A stretch of DNA of 14,187 nucleotides from Smittium mucronatum (taxonomy: Eukaryota; Kickxellomycota; Harpellomycetes; Harpellales; Legeriomycetaceae), in the NCBI GenBank assembly GCA_001953115.1, contig LSSL01000476.1, positions 1 to 14,187 of the forward strand. The letters run 5' to 3'. Shown in pieces: positions 1 through 7,663 of this stretch (positions are counted from its first letter, which is position 1; every line of letters begins with the position of its first letter). The notes beneath the pieces were generated by a model that had not been told where the DNA came from, searched no databases, and saw only the letters and a list, made by a program, of their open reading frames with translations. A program made the position numbers and the translations under genes.

Positions 1-190
1 TTCTTGGTTGGGAGTAGTGGAGATAGCGCACAGCGATTCGGAGGACAGCGATTCCAGAGGAGGACCATCTCGAAACAGAAGGAACCGATCGTTTAGCACA
101 GCTGAGACATAGTCTAGTGCACAAGTCCAGCGTTCGACAGTCAGACGGATCTCAGCGTCTAACAGCCATTTGTAGGAAAGCCATGTCGAT
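1..190. other. GC-richer coding-like fragment, possibly the edge of a mobile element
   Basis: This stretch is about half G+C, far above the AT-rich sequence that follows. No complete gene is visible. On the plus strand, the frame starting at base 2 is open to a stop at 116-118 and reads Ser/Asp/Arg-rich (contains HSDSEDSDSR). On the minus strand a longer frame is open from about 188 to the window edge (62 codons, contains KWLLDAEIRLTVERW) but has no in-frame ATG. A 15-base unit (core acagcgattc at 30-39 and 45-54) is repeated in tandem. Because the dispersed repeat copy A follows directly, I infer this may be the end of a retroelement coding region, but neither frame is recognised. GC-rich DNA gives open frames by chance, so direction and coding status are unsettled. 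Confidence 0.3.
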
Positions 191-249
191 CAAACCCACG
201 TTTGGGTAGGAGCCTAATTTTATTAATCCTGTTAGAAGTAGGCTCTGAC

Positions 250-526
250 TAGGAGCTCAATAGCTTCAATGAACTGTTGTTCATTGACAAAGAGCTTAAT
301 TCATGACTGCACGTAACCTCAGTCATCCAGCCTACTTGAAGCAATGCCAGGGGGGGTCTTTCGGTTGGTAGATTGAACCCTTTTACCGTAGGTACGCATC
401 CGGTAGTCCGGCAGAGGAGCTTATTGTAGTTAGGATAATAGTCTTTTCTATACGTCTTTTTCTTTTTTTCAAATTTTTTTAGTATAGTTTTTAATGACGT
501 TATCTTACAATAAAATTCCGTGATAC
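250..526 (+). repeat. Dispersed repeat, copy A (GC-richer), with polyadenylation-like 3' end
   Basis: This segment is related to bases 6990-7286. The core 331-445 aligns with 7088-7200 at about 75% identity by eye, with shared blocks such as ACTTGAAG, GGGTCTT, TTGGTA, GAGCT and ATAGTCT. The 5' part aligns more loosely (AGGA..CAATA..TTCAA at 251-269). Both copies end with AATAAA (here 509-514), 12 further bases and then an A-rich tract (here from 527). A chain of short perfect stems lies along it: 210-216 with 239-245, 266-274 with 279-287, 303-308 with 321-326, and 379-383 with 413-417. The 3' signature suggests a retroposed polyadenylated RNA: a non-LTR retrotransposon 3' end, a SINE-like element or an mRNA-type ncRNA. 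No known RNA family was recognised. Left boundary is approximate. Confidence 0.7.
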
Positions 527-841
527 AAAAAAAAATAAAAATAAAAAATATTTAAAAAGAAAAACAATTTATGCATGGATATGCATAATATCTTTATTAG
601 ATTTAATATCCAAATTAGAAAAAATGGTTATTAATTAATTATTCCACATATCATCTTCCAAAAGAATAAATTAAAATCATCTAATATTTTTGAGTGATTA
701 AAATTCAAATAAAAAAACCCCCCCATTTATAATGATATTCCTGGATGGAAAGATAAATATACTCTTTATGAAAAAAAAACCGAATTTCAAAAAAAATCAC
801 ATCTAGTTTATTTATTCGAGCGAAATTCAAATATTTTAGCT
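527..841. promoter_or_regulatory. A-rich tail and 5' flank of the Hsp70-like gene
   Basis: This 315-base stretch holds no gene. It opens with the A-rich tract that trails repeat copy A (527-560) and continues as AT-rich spacer with an A7C7 homopolymer run at 711-724. It must include the promoter of the gene starting at 842. I see no canonical heat-shock element: GAA and TTC triplets occur at 782-789 and 822-828 but with one-base rather than two-base spacing. Confidence 0.4.
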
Positions 842-2650
842 ATGGAGATAATAGGAATAGATTTAGGGACTACCTTTTCGTGTGTAGGAATTTTTAAAAA
901 CAACAGAGTTGAAATAATAGCAAACAGTCAAGGAAATAGAACAACTCCATCATGTGTTGCATTTACTGAGGAAGGAAGGTTGATTGGAGAAGCTGCAATA
1001 AACCAAGCTTCAGGAAATCCTGAAAATACCGTCAGTATTTCTAAGAGATACATTGGGAGAAGAATGAACAAATCTGAGCTCAAAGATAAATCAGTTTTTC
1101 ACCCTTGTAATCTGGTCTTAAAAGGAGATAAGCCGTTTTTCAAGATTATATGCAAAGGAGAAAAGAAACTGTATTCACCTGAGCAAATATCATCGATGAT
1201 ATTAGTAAATTTAAAGAAATCTGCAGAGGATTATTTAGGCAAAAAGGTAAAAAATGCCATAATAACGGTTCCAGCTTATTTTAACGATTCTCAAAGACAG
1301 GCGACAAAAGATGCTGGAGAAATAGCAGGCTTGAATGTAGTTAGATTGTTAAACGAACCCACATCAGCTGCTGTTGCGTATGGTTTATTGAATTCTGATG
1401 TCGACAACGAGACTGTTTTGGTTTATGATTTTGGGGGAGGTACTTTTGATGTTACGATTCTCAGAATATCAAATAAACAGTTCACGGTATTGGCCACTGG
1501 GGGTGATACTAAATTAGGTGGTGAGGATATTGACACTAATTTAGTTAGACACTTAGTAGAATTTATCAAAAATAAACATGGTGTTGATGTTTCTATAAAC
1601 AGTAAATCCATGAAAAAACTCAGAATTGAATGTGAAAAAGCAAAAAGAATGTTATCATTTTCCCTATCCACAACCATTGAAATCCCTTCGATACTTAATG
1701 GAATAGATTTAAAATACCCTATCAATGTTCCAAAGTTTGTAGACATAAATATTGAAATTTTTGAGTCCACTATAGATAAGATAAAAGACATACTTGAGTG
1801 TTCAAAAATGAAACCAGAAGATATTAATAGGGTGGTTTTAGTTGGGGGATCTACACGAATTCCTTATGTCCAAAAAATTGTTTCAGAATATTTTGGGGAT
1901 AAGGAATTGGAAAAAACAATAAATCCGGATGAAGCTGTAGCACTGGGTGCTGCAATAAAAGCTAATTCTATTTCTGAAACCCCTGATAATAACATTATCC
2001 TATATGATGTTGTTCCTCTTTCAATAGGAGTAAGAGTTAAAGGTGATATAATTAGTGTGATGATAAATAGGAATACTCGTATACCGTTTAAAGCAACCAA
2101 AATGTATACTACCGAATCTGATAATCAAACTGAAGTTACTGTTGATGTGTATGAAGGGGTAAGAAAGGATATTAAAAATAATCATCTTTTGGGGAAATTT
2201 GAACTATGTAATATTGAAAAAGCCCCCGCAAACATTCCTAAAATTGAGATAACTTTTGAGGTTGATATTGAAGGGATATTAAAAGTCACTGCCACAGATA
2301 TTTCATCTGGGAATAAAAACTTTTTAGTATGCAATAACGATATGAATCGACTCACAAATGAAGAAATAACTTCGATGATAAAAGAGGGAAAGGAGTTTGA
2401 GGAAGAAGAAATGATTAGTGCTAAAAAGGAGTTGGCGAGAGAGATGCTGGAGATATATATATACAAGATCAAAAGAAAAATAATAAAAGATTCTAAAAAC
2501 GTAGATGTGGATCTAGATAAACTAAAAGAATTGAAAAATATCACTAATGAAGCTATCTTTTGGATAGAAAATAGTGATTCATTAACTAAAGAAGACTACG
2601 ACTTAAAGAGAAATGAGCTTATCAAAGAATGCAAGTTTTTAGAAAAATAA
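842..2650 (+). CDS. Divergent cytosolic-type Hsp70 chaperone lacking the EEVD tail
   Basis: Predicted ATP-dependent chaperone of the Hsp70 family, 602 residues in one exon. The nucleotide-binding domain carries all three family signatures: IDLGTTFS (6-13), VYDFGGGTFDVTIL (194-207) and VVLVGGSTRIPYVQKI (331-346). Lys68 matches the catalytic lysine of Hsc70 and Pro144 the switch proline. The interdomain linker is altered (IILYDVVPLSIGV, 385-397). The substrate-binding beta domain follows (DNQ at 427-429, LLGKFEL at 449-455), then a Lys/Glu-rich helical lid. Typical cytosolic members are about 640-650 residues; this one ends at ECKFLEK without the Gly/Pro-rich tail or terminal EEVD that docks TPR co-chaperones. 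No signal peptide, HDEL or mitochondrial presequence is seen. The start is supported by G at -3 and +4. Family certain; it may be a specialised or relaxed paralogue, possibly a retrocopy because it has no introns. Confidence 0.93.
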   Translation: MEIIGIDLGTTFSCVGIFKNNRVEIIANSQGNRTTPSCVAFTEEGRLIGEAAINQASGNPENTVSISKRYIGRRMNKSELKDKSVFHPCNLVLKGDKPFFKIICKGEKKLYSPEQISSMILVNLKKSAEDYLGKKVKNAIITVPAYFNDSQRQATKDAGEIAGLNVVRLLNEPTSAAVAYGLLNSDVDNETVLVYDFGGGTFDVTILRISNKQFTVLATGGDTKLGGEDIDTNLVRHLVEFIKNKHGVDVSINSKSMKKLRIECEKAKRMLSFSLSTTIEIPSILNGIDLKYPINVPKFVDINIEIFESTIDKIKDILECSKMKPEDINRVVLVGGSTRIPYVQKIVSEYFGDKELEKTINPDEAVALGAAIKANSISETPDNNIILYDVVPLSIGVRVKGDIISVMINRNTRIPFKATKMYTTESDNQTEVTVDVYEGVRKDIKNNHLLGKFELCNIEKAPANIPKIEITFEVDIEGILKVTATDISSGNKNFLVCNNDMNRLTNEEITSMIKEGKEFEEEEMISAKKELAREMLEIYIYKIKRKIIKDSKNVDVDLDKLKELKNITNEAIFWIENSDSLTKEDYDLKRNELIKECKFLEK

Positions 2651-3020
2651 TTTTTTTTTTTTATTGAAATCTTATATTTATTACTTTTATTAAATTTGAA
2701 TATGTTTTTTATATGGTATTAGTGCTTCTTTTATTTGGTAAATCCTTCTAAAACCCAAGAACTTATCAAAAAATAGTCTTTTAAATTAACTTGTGCTATA
2801 TTGGCAAATAATTGCAAAAAGTACGATAAGCTGGATGAAATCTTTATTTCTCTCGAATGGAGAGGAAGGGGATGGATATATTTTTAAATTATCCAAACAT
2901 TTCTATAAACATAATCTATTATTTTAGAAGTTTTTAATTTTTTTTTCCATGAAGCTTCACTCTAAAATCACGTTCATCAATTTTTACAAACTTTATATAC
3001 TTGATAATGTGTGTTTTTTT

Positions 3021-3160
3021 TCAAGTTGAAAATATCAGAAAATAAGGACAATACATTTACAACCACTAACTATGAATATCCGATTTATAATATCCATTTT
3101 ATGACATAAACTCATGATAAACACTGTTAATCCCTACAATGTATTGTCTTTCCAACTTGA
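3021..3160. repeat. Imperfect inverted repeat, MITE-like or hairpin
   Basis: The arm at 3021-3057 (tcaagttg, then acaatacatt) recurs inverted at 3138-3160 (aatgtattgtct, then caacttga). The inner block ggacaatacatt (3046-3057) pairs with aatgtattgtct (3138-3149) at 11 of 12 positions. The outer tcaagttg (3021-3028) pairs with caacttga (3153-3160) perfectly. The left arm has about 12 extra bases between the blocks. The loop is about 80 bases. No target-site duplication is obvious, so a terminal-inverted-repeat element is only a possibility. Confidence 0.5.
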
Positions 3161-3211
3161 GAGGTTCTCAATGACCAACTTTTTACGCTATCCAGGAGGC
3201 TTTGGCTACTG

Positions 3212-3225
3212 GATGGACGTCCATC
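3212..3225. repeat. 14-base perfect palindrome
   Basis: GATGGACGTCCATC reads identically on both strands, with no spacer. It contains an ACGT/GACGTC core of the kind bound by bZIP (CRE-type) dimers. It lies 750 bases upstream of the Pfs2 start codon, so a regulatory role is speculative. Confidence 0.5.
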
Positions 3226-3974
3226 ATGTTCCCATAATTTTTCACATTATAGTTACTCTCATCTGAAGAAACTTTACTACAGTTCGTGTTAGTTTTTCTA
3301 CACCCGGAAGAAGTTATTTCTAATCATATCACTGCTCCCGCCAAAGAATTAGATTCCTAGATAATCTTATTGATATGTTTATAATGTATCAATTGTAGTT
3401 TTGGTGGCAAAACTGGCCTGAGATGTGATTGTTAATCATTATGGGTTGAGGATTTTTTTCCATCTTCGTCTAGATATAGTTTTTCGGATTTATTTTATTT
3501 TATTGCGATTAAAGTAATAACGCTTTCTATGGACCCATAACTTTTCATACATTTGTTCTTCAGACTAAATTTTTAATGTGATCTAATAAGTTTCAGAAAA
3601 AAAAAATTTCTATTTATAAGAGCATAGAAGCAGGAGAGTATTATCAATTCCAAATTCTCAACATCATTATCATTCCCCCTGTTCATATAATAGCACAAAC
3701 AATTATATTGTTGATGTCTTCTGAAGCTCCAGCTTACTTTTTAACAATTTTGTAGTTAGTTACCTCAAAAACAATAACCCATCATAATTGCTATTGGTTC
3801 AATTTAAATATACACGATTAATAGATCTTGTTCCTATTCGACAATATATTATATCCAATTAGTTACATACTCTAAATTTTTATTCAAGAGCCATTTTTAT
3901 CCAGAATTATCTTTAAAAAACATTTTTATAATCAGAGCTTCTTTTGCATTCAAAACCTCCAAAATTGTACAAAA

Positions 3975-6666
3975 ATGAACCATCATAATTTCGATGGTGG
4001 GCCCGTTCCATATAGGGCTAGGCCCGATCACAGGTTATTATTTACTAACTGAATTTAAATTTTTAGTAACATCTTTAAATTTTCTTTTAAAACTTTAAAA
4101 TAGAGACCAATTCGACAATTCAAATGAAGATGGATTTGATGGAAAAAGAATGAGAAAGCATTTACAAAGAAGAACGATAGATTACTATGGCTCAATTGTC
4201 AGAGGGATTGATGTAACTGAATATTGTACTTTATGATATTCTATTTGGAATTTTCATTCTATAATTCCCTTTTAAAAATAATTTTTTTAAATAATATAAA
4301 ATCTCTGTAGTCTAAAAAATCTTTTCACAGTACAAAAAATCGATTTATGAAACCGGATCCCAGCTATATAATAGATGTAACCTAAGATAAAAAAATATCT
4401 TTCAAAATGATTTATTAAGATGAAGAAATCCTCATCCAATTCCGATTTTCACTAAAAAAATAATCCAATTTGTTCCTCTTATTCCTATTTTTCAGTTAGA
4501 AGTTCCCTTGTTTAACAAAAGTAAAGGTATTTATGGGGTCACTACAAGATTTGTCCAACAAGCACAAAATAAGATTCGTTGTCCAGTAAATGTGGTTAGG
4601 GTAAGATAATCAATCTATTTTAAAATATTAAATTATATACTTATTTTCATTTTGTGCAATTAGTGGACTCCTGAAGGTCGAAGAATTTTAACAGGATCTT
4701 CGAGTGGAGAATTTACTTTGTGGAACGGTTTGACTTTCAATTTCGAAACTATTATGCAGGCTCACGATACCGCAATTCGGGGGATGGAGTGGAGTCATGA
4801 TTCTCAATGGTTAGTTAGTGGTGATCAGGGCGGTGTCATCAAATATTGGCAACCAAATATGAATAATGTAAAAATAATACAAGCCCATAAAGAGTCGATT
4901 AGGGATATAAGGTAAGACTTTCGATAATCACTTGTTATAAAATTATTTCTAATTGATTTTTAATTTATATTTCGTTTTTATGTTGTCAATCAATATAGCT
5001 TCAGCCCCACTGACCTGAAGTTTGTATCTGCTTCCGATGACAGTACATTGAAAATCTGGGATTTCAACGAAGGTCTTGAGGAGGTTTCCCTAAAAGGTAT
5101 TTCTAATATCTTTTTATTTTATTTCGTCTTTTCAAATCGTATTTTTTATCAACCTATAGGCCATGGTTGGGATGTAAAGTGTGTGGATTGGCATCCTAAA
5201 CTGGGGCTCATAGCATCCGGATCCAAAGATAATTTAGTAAAACTTTGGGACCCTAGAACCCGACAATGTCTGAATACTTTGCATGGTCATAACAATACTA
5301 TTTTGGGGTTAGAATGGAACAAAAATGGATGGTGGTTGCTAACCGGATCTAGAGATTCGAACATCCAAATATTCGATATTCGCAAAATGGATCACTTAAG
5401 ATCCTTCAGAGGAATTCCAAAAGAAGTAACCTGTAAGTCATTTCAACTCATTTACGAAAAAAAAAAGTTCTAAATTTTTTATTTTATTTCATAGCTGTAG
5501 CGTGGCATCCTGTTCATGAAAATATATTTGCATCTGGAGGTTCTGAAGGCTCTTTGATGATGTGGGATGTTACAGCTAAAGAGTATATCCATTTGATCCC
5601 TACGGCTCACGATTCATATGTTTGGTCTATTGATTGGCACCCTGTTGGTCATTTACTTGCTTCAGGAAGCAATGATCATAGCACTAGATTTTGGGCAAGA
5701 TCAAGACCAGGTGATTGTTTGAATAAAACTGAACTGGGAATCACGCCTCCTTTGCCCCCAGGTGCTATTAATACCTCATCTCTTCTACACTCTTCTTCAT
5801 CTGCAAAAACCATGCAAGGCCATACAGATTCATTAAATCCTTGGGATACCCCCATAAACCCACCCATTAATAATCCTAACATGCCTAAAATTCAAAATGG
5901 AGTTAACCCAAATAACCCTGAATCGTATGTAAATAATCAACTTCCTGGAATGTCAGCAAATAATAACAAAGAAAATGTCTTTAAAGCAGAGAATCCTGTT
6001 GGTATGAATATAAATAACAACTTCAAAGGACAAAATAATTTCCAAAATGATGATTCTAATTTTATTAAGAGAAACGAACCATCAAATCTCCCTGGTTTAG
6101 GTGGCTCTTTATCCTCAATCAATCAAAGTACTTCTACTACTGATCCCAATATAATAAGTAACAAAAATATTTCCCCTTTACAAAACCCAAACAATGGATT
6201 TCCTTCGAACCCTCCCCCCCACCAAATGCCCCCATTTAGACCCCAGAATCATAATGTTCCTTTTGATAATTCCAATTTCAGAAACCCTCCCAACTATACT
6301 AATAATAATCCCAATTTCATCAAGCAAAATAATAGCCCAATGAATCCTAAAAATCAAGGAAATTTTCATCCGTATAATAGACCTTTTCCTCCACATTTTC
6401 CTCCTAACAATAACAACCCAAACCTCGGATTTCGCCCAGCCAATTCTGAACCTAAACAATTTAGCCATGTAGCCAATCCGGGTTTTGATTCATCCCGACC
6501 CCCTCCAAACCGGCCATATTATAATGACAACAAAAATAACGATTCAGGAAATTTTATTCATAACCAAAATTTCAATAATCAAAAAAACAACAACGATGGA
6601 TTCAATAGCATCAATTTTAATAAGGGCAGACCAAATAAACAAGCACCTAGAAACCAATATCAATAA
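3975..6666 (+). CDS. PFS2: Pfs2/WDR33-type polyadenylation factor (WD40), eight exons
   Basis: WD40 scaffold of the cleavage and polyadenylation factor, which in WDR33 also contacts the AAUAAA signal. Exons by my reading: 3975-4033, 4104-4212, 4311-4376, 4496-4600, 4664-4911, 4999-5096, 5160-5432, 5495-6666; all introns are GT-AG, the frame holds throughout and the protein is 709 residues. The N-terminal [15 protein letters not shown] motif (31-48) and the PDPSYIID block (71-78) are family hallmarks. The WD repeats run from WTPEGRR (114) to about residue 390, with [49 protein letters not shown] and [17 protein letters not shown] clearly visible. The last 310 residues are an Asn/Pro-rich, probably disordered tail containing LPGM (469-472) and LPGL (518-521); yeast Pfs2 also ends near an LPGL motif. 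ATG has A at -3. Identity very sure; the first three exon edges slightly less so. Confidence 0.93.
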
Positions 6667-6989
6667 TGTACATCTAATTCATTTAAAGATTTCGTATTCT
6701 CAAACTTTTTTCTAAAAATCTCTTCATTTTACATTGAATTTTTTATAAAAGCTTCATAAGATTAGTTTTACGATTTATCAGATTTTAATTTTGATTTATA
6801 TTCTTTTTCATTGTGTCATCAAATTGTAAAAAGCTTCGACGGTTTTATTGTGAGATTTTAAAATTACTGGAAAAAAATATTAAACTAGCCAATTTTAATA
6901 AAAAAATTTCTTATTAAAAGTTACTCTGTAGTGTTATTAGATAAAATCATTAAAAATTAATAGTAAGTAAAAATCATTTGTATATTTTT
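6667..6989. other. 3' flank of Pfs2 gene, no gene seen
   Basis: This is AT-rich sequence between the Pfs2 stop and repeat copy B. It presumably contains the Pfs2 3' UTR. A consensus AATAAA lies at 6897-6902. A short plus-strand open frame (6485-6715) overlapping the last exon is a frame shadow of the Asn/Pro-rich tail. Confidence 0.4.
6897..6902 (+). terminator. Candidate poly(A) signal of the Pfs2 gene
   Basis: A consensus AATAAA lies 231 bases after the Pfs2 stop codon in an A/T-rich setting. AATAAA is common in AT-rich DNA, so the assignment is weak. Confidence 0.35.
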
Positions 6990-7286
6990 CGAGGAACAAT
7001 AAATTCAAATATGATGATCTTTATGAGATCATCACAAAAGAAATATTATACGGCATATATATGGCACTATATATCCTTAGTCAGAACCCAACTTGAAGAA
7101 ATTCCTGGGTGGGTCTTAGATTGGTAAATTTTAACCTGTTCTAGTAGTCATTCAACCAGTAGTCAGACAGGTGAGCTCATTATGATTAAAATGATAGTCT
7201 GTTTGATTAGAATTAAATTAAAGGCCGATTTAGAATATTTTTAGTTGTTTTTATCTTGGAATAAAACTCCATCGTATGGAAAAAAT
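6990..7286 (+). repeat. Dispersed repeat, copy B (AT-shifted), with polyadenylation-like 3' end
   Basis: Second copy of the repeat at 250-526, same orientation. Its conserved core is 7088-7200. The 3' end again has AATAAA (7260-7265) followed by 14 bases and an A-run (7280-7285). The hairpin 7012-7020 with 7026-7034 matches the copy A hairpin in position and stem length but differs in sequence by compensatory changes. CCTGT (7135-7139) can pair with ACAGG (7167-7171), mirroring CCTTT with AGAGG in copy A. Most differences from A replace G or C by A or T, including loss of its CpG sites. Homology fades left of about 6990, compatible with a 5'-truncated insertion, with no coding-like DNA preceding it. 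Confidence 0.7.
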
Positions 7287-7331
7287 AAATAGATGGAAAG
7301 TGCAAATATATATTCTAATTTAGAATTATTC

Positions 7332-7499
7332 TGACTTTCTTGACATCTCATGTAGCTTTTCTGGAAATGCTATACATTGTTAGCTTGGCCAGTCATATAC
7401 AATTATTTTTTCATCATGGTGATTGGTTTGAATTATATTGAACTCATAGAATCTATACTATTGGTTGAATTCTGGCTATGAAAGCGTGCAAGAAAGTCA
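7332..7499. repeat. 11-base perfect inverted repeat bounding 146 bases
   Basis: TGACTTTCTTG at 7332-7342 is perfectly inverted as CAAGAAAGTCA at 7489-7499. Inside, ATTGGTTTGAATT (about 7422-7434) and ATTGGTTGAATT (about 7460-7471) form a near-identical direct repeat, and gccag/ctggc blocks can pair. The size (168 bases) and AT content fit a MITE-type remnant, but the immediate flanks show no target-site duplication. It lies 165-332 bases upstream of the next gene, so it could also affect that promoter. Confidence 0.45.
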
Positions 7500-7663
7500 A
7501 AAGCTAATTCATTTTAAAAATAATATGTAGGTAACATTGCTATAATTTCCATTGAATTGGGCTGTACTTTAGCTTAATGAAATATCCCATCCATTAAATT
7601 CGAAAACAAATAAAAGATATTTAAATCACCTCAGTAGTACTATATACAGTTTGAAGAAAAAAA

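Larger units (their letters stand above)
2651..3974. other. AT-rich spacer with inverted repeats, no gene seen
   Basis: I found no convincing coding exon on either strand between the Hsp70-like stop and the Pfs2 start. The stretch contains a T-run just after the stop (2651-2662), an imperfect inverted repeat (3021-3160) and a 14-base perfect palindrome (3212-3225). The right end must hold the promoter and 5' UTR of the Pfs2 gene. The block at about 3150-3360 is less AT-rich than its surroundings and could be a decayed insertion, but I cannot assign it. Confidence 0.5.

Noticed and set aside
243..445. Group I intron core: GACTAGG at 246-252 and GGATAATAGTCT at 434-445 resemble the R and S elements
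   Set aside because: Copy B has the S-like AGTCT block but no R-like GACTA partner, and no P or Q elements were seen in either copy.
780..830. Heat-shock elements upstream of the Hsp70-like gene
   Set aside because: GAA and TTC triplets occur but with one-base spacing; no run of three correctly spaced units exists.
1423..2544. Three minus-strand open frames across the Hsp70-like gene (1423-1791, 1864-2100, 2182-2544)
   Set aside because: They are antisense shadows of a clearly coding plus-strand frame with full family signatures, and their translations show no recognisable features.
2730..2780. A third, very short copy of the dispersed repeat (tttggtaaat ... aaaatagtctttt)
   Set aside because: Only two short AT-rich blocks match and the middle is missing; this is within what chance gives in such sequence.
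4064..4103. Alternative acceptor for Pfs2 intron 1 at the earlier TTTTAG (4061-4066)
   Set aside because: It would place an in-frame TAG before the conserved FDGKRMRK block; the acceptor at 4103 keeps the frame.
5676..6715. Minus-strand frames at 5676-5882, 5937-6122, 6178-6468 and a plus frame at 6485-6715
   Set aside because: They overlap the last Pfs2 exon in other frames; the Asn/Pro-rich tail has few stop-like codons in those frames.
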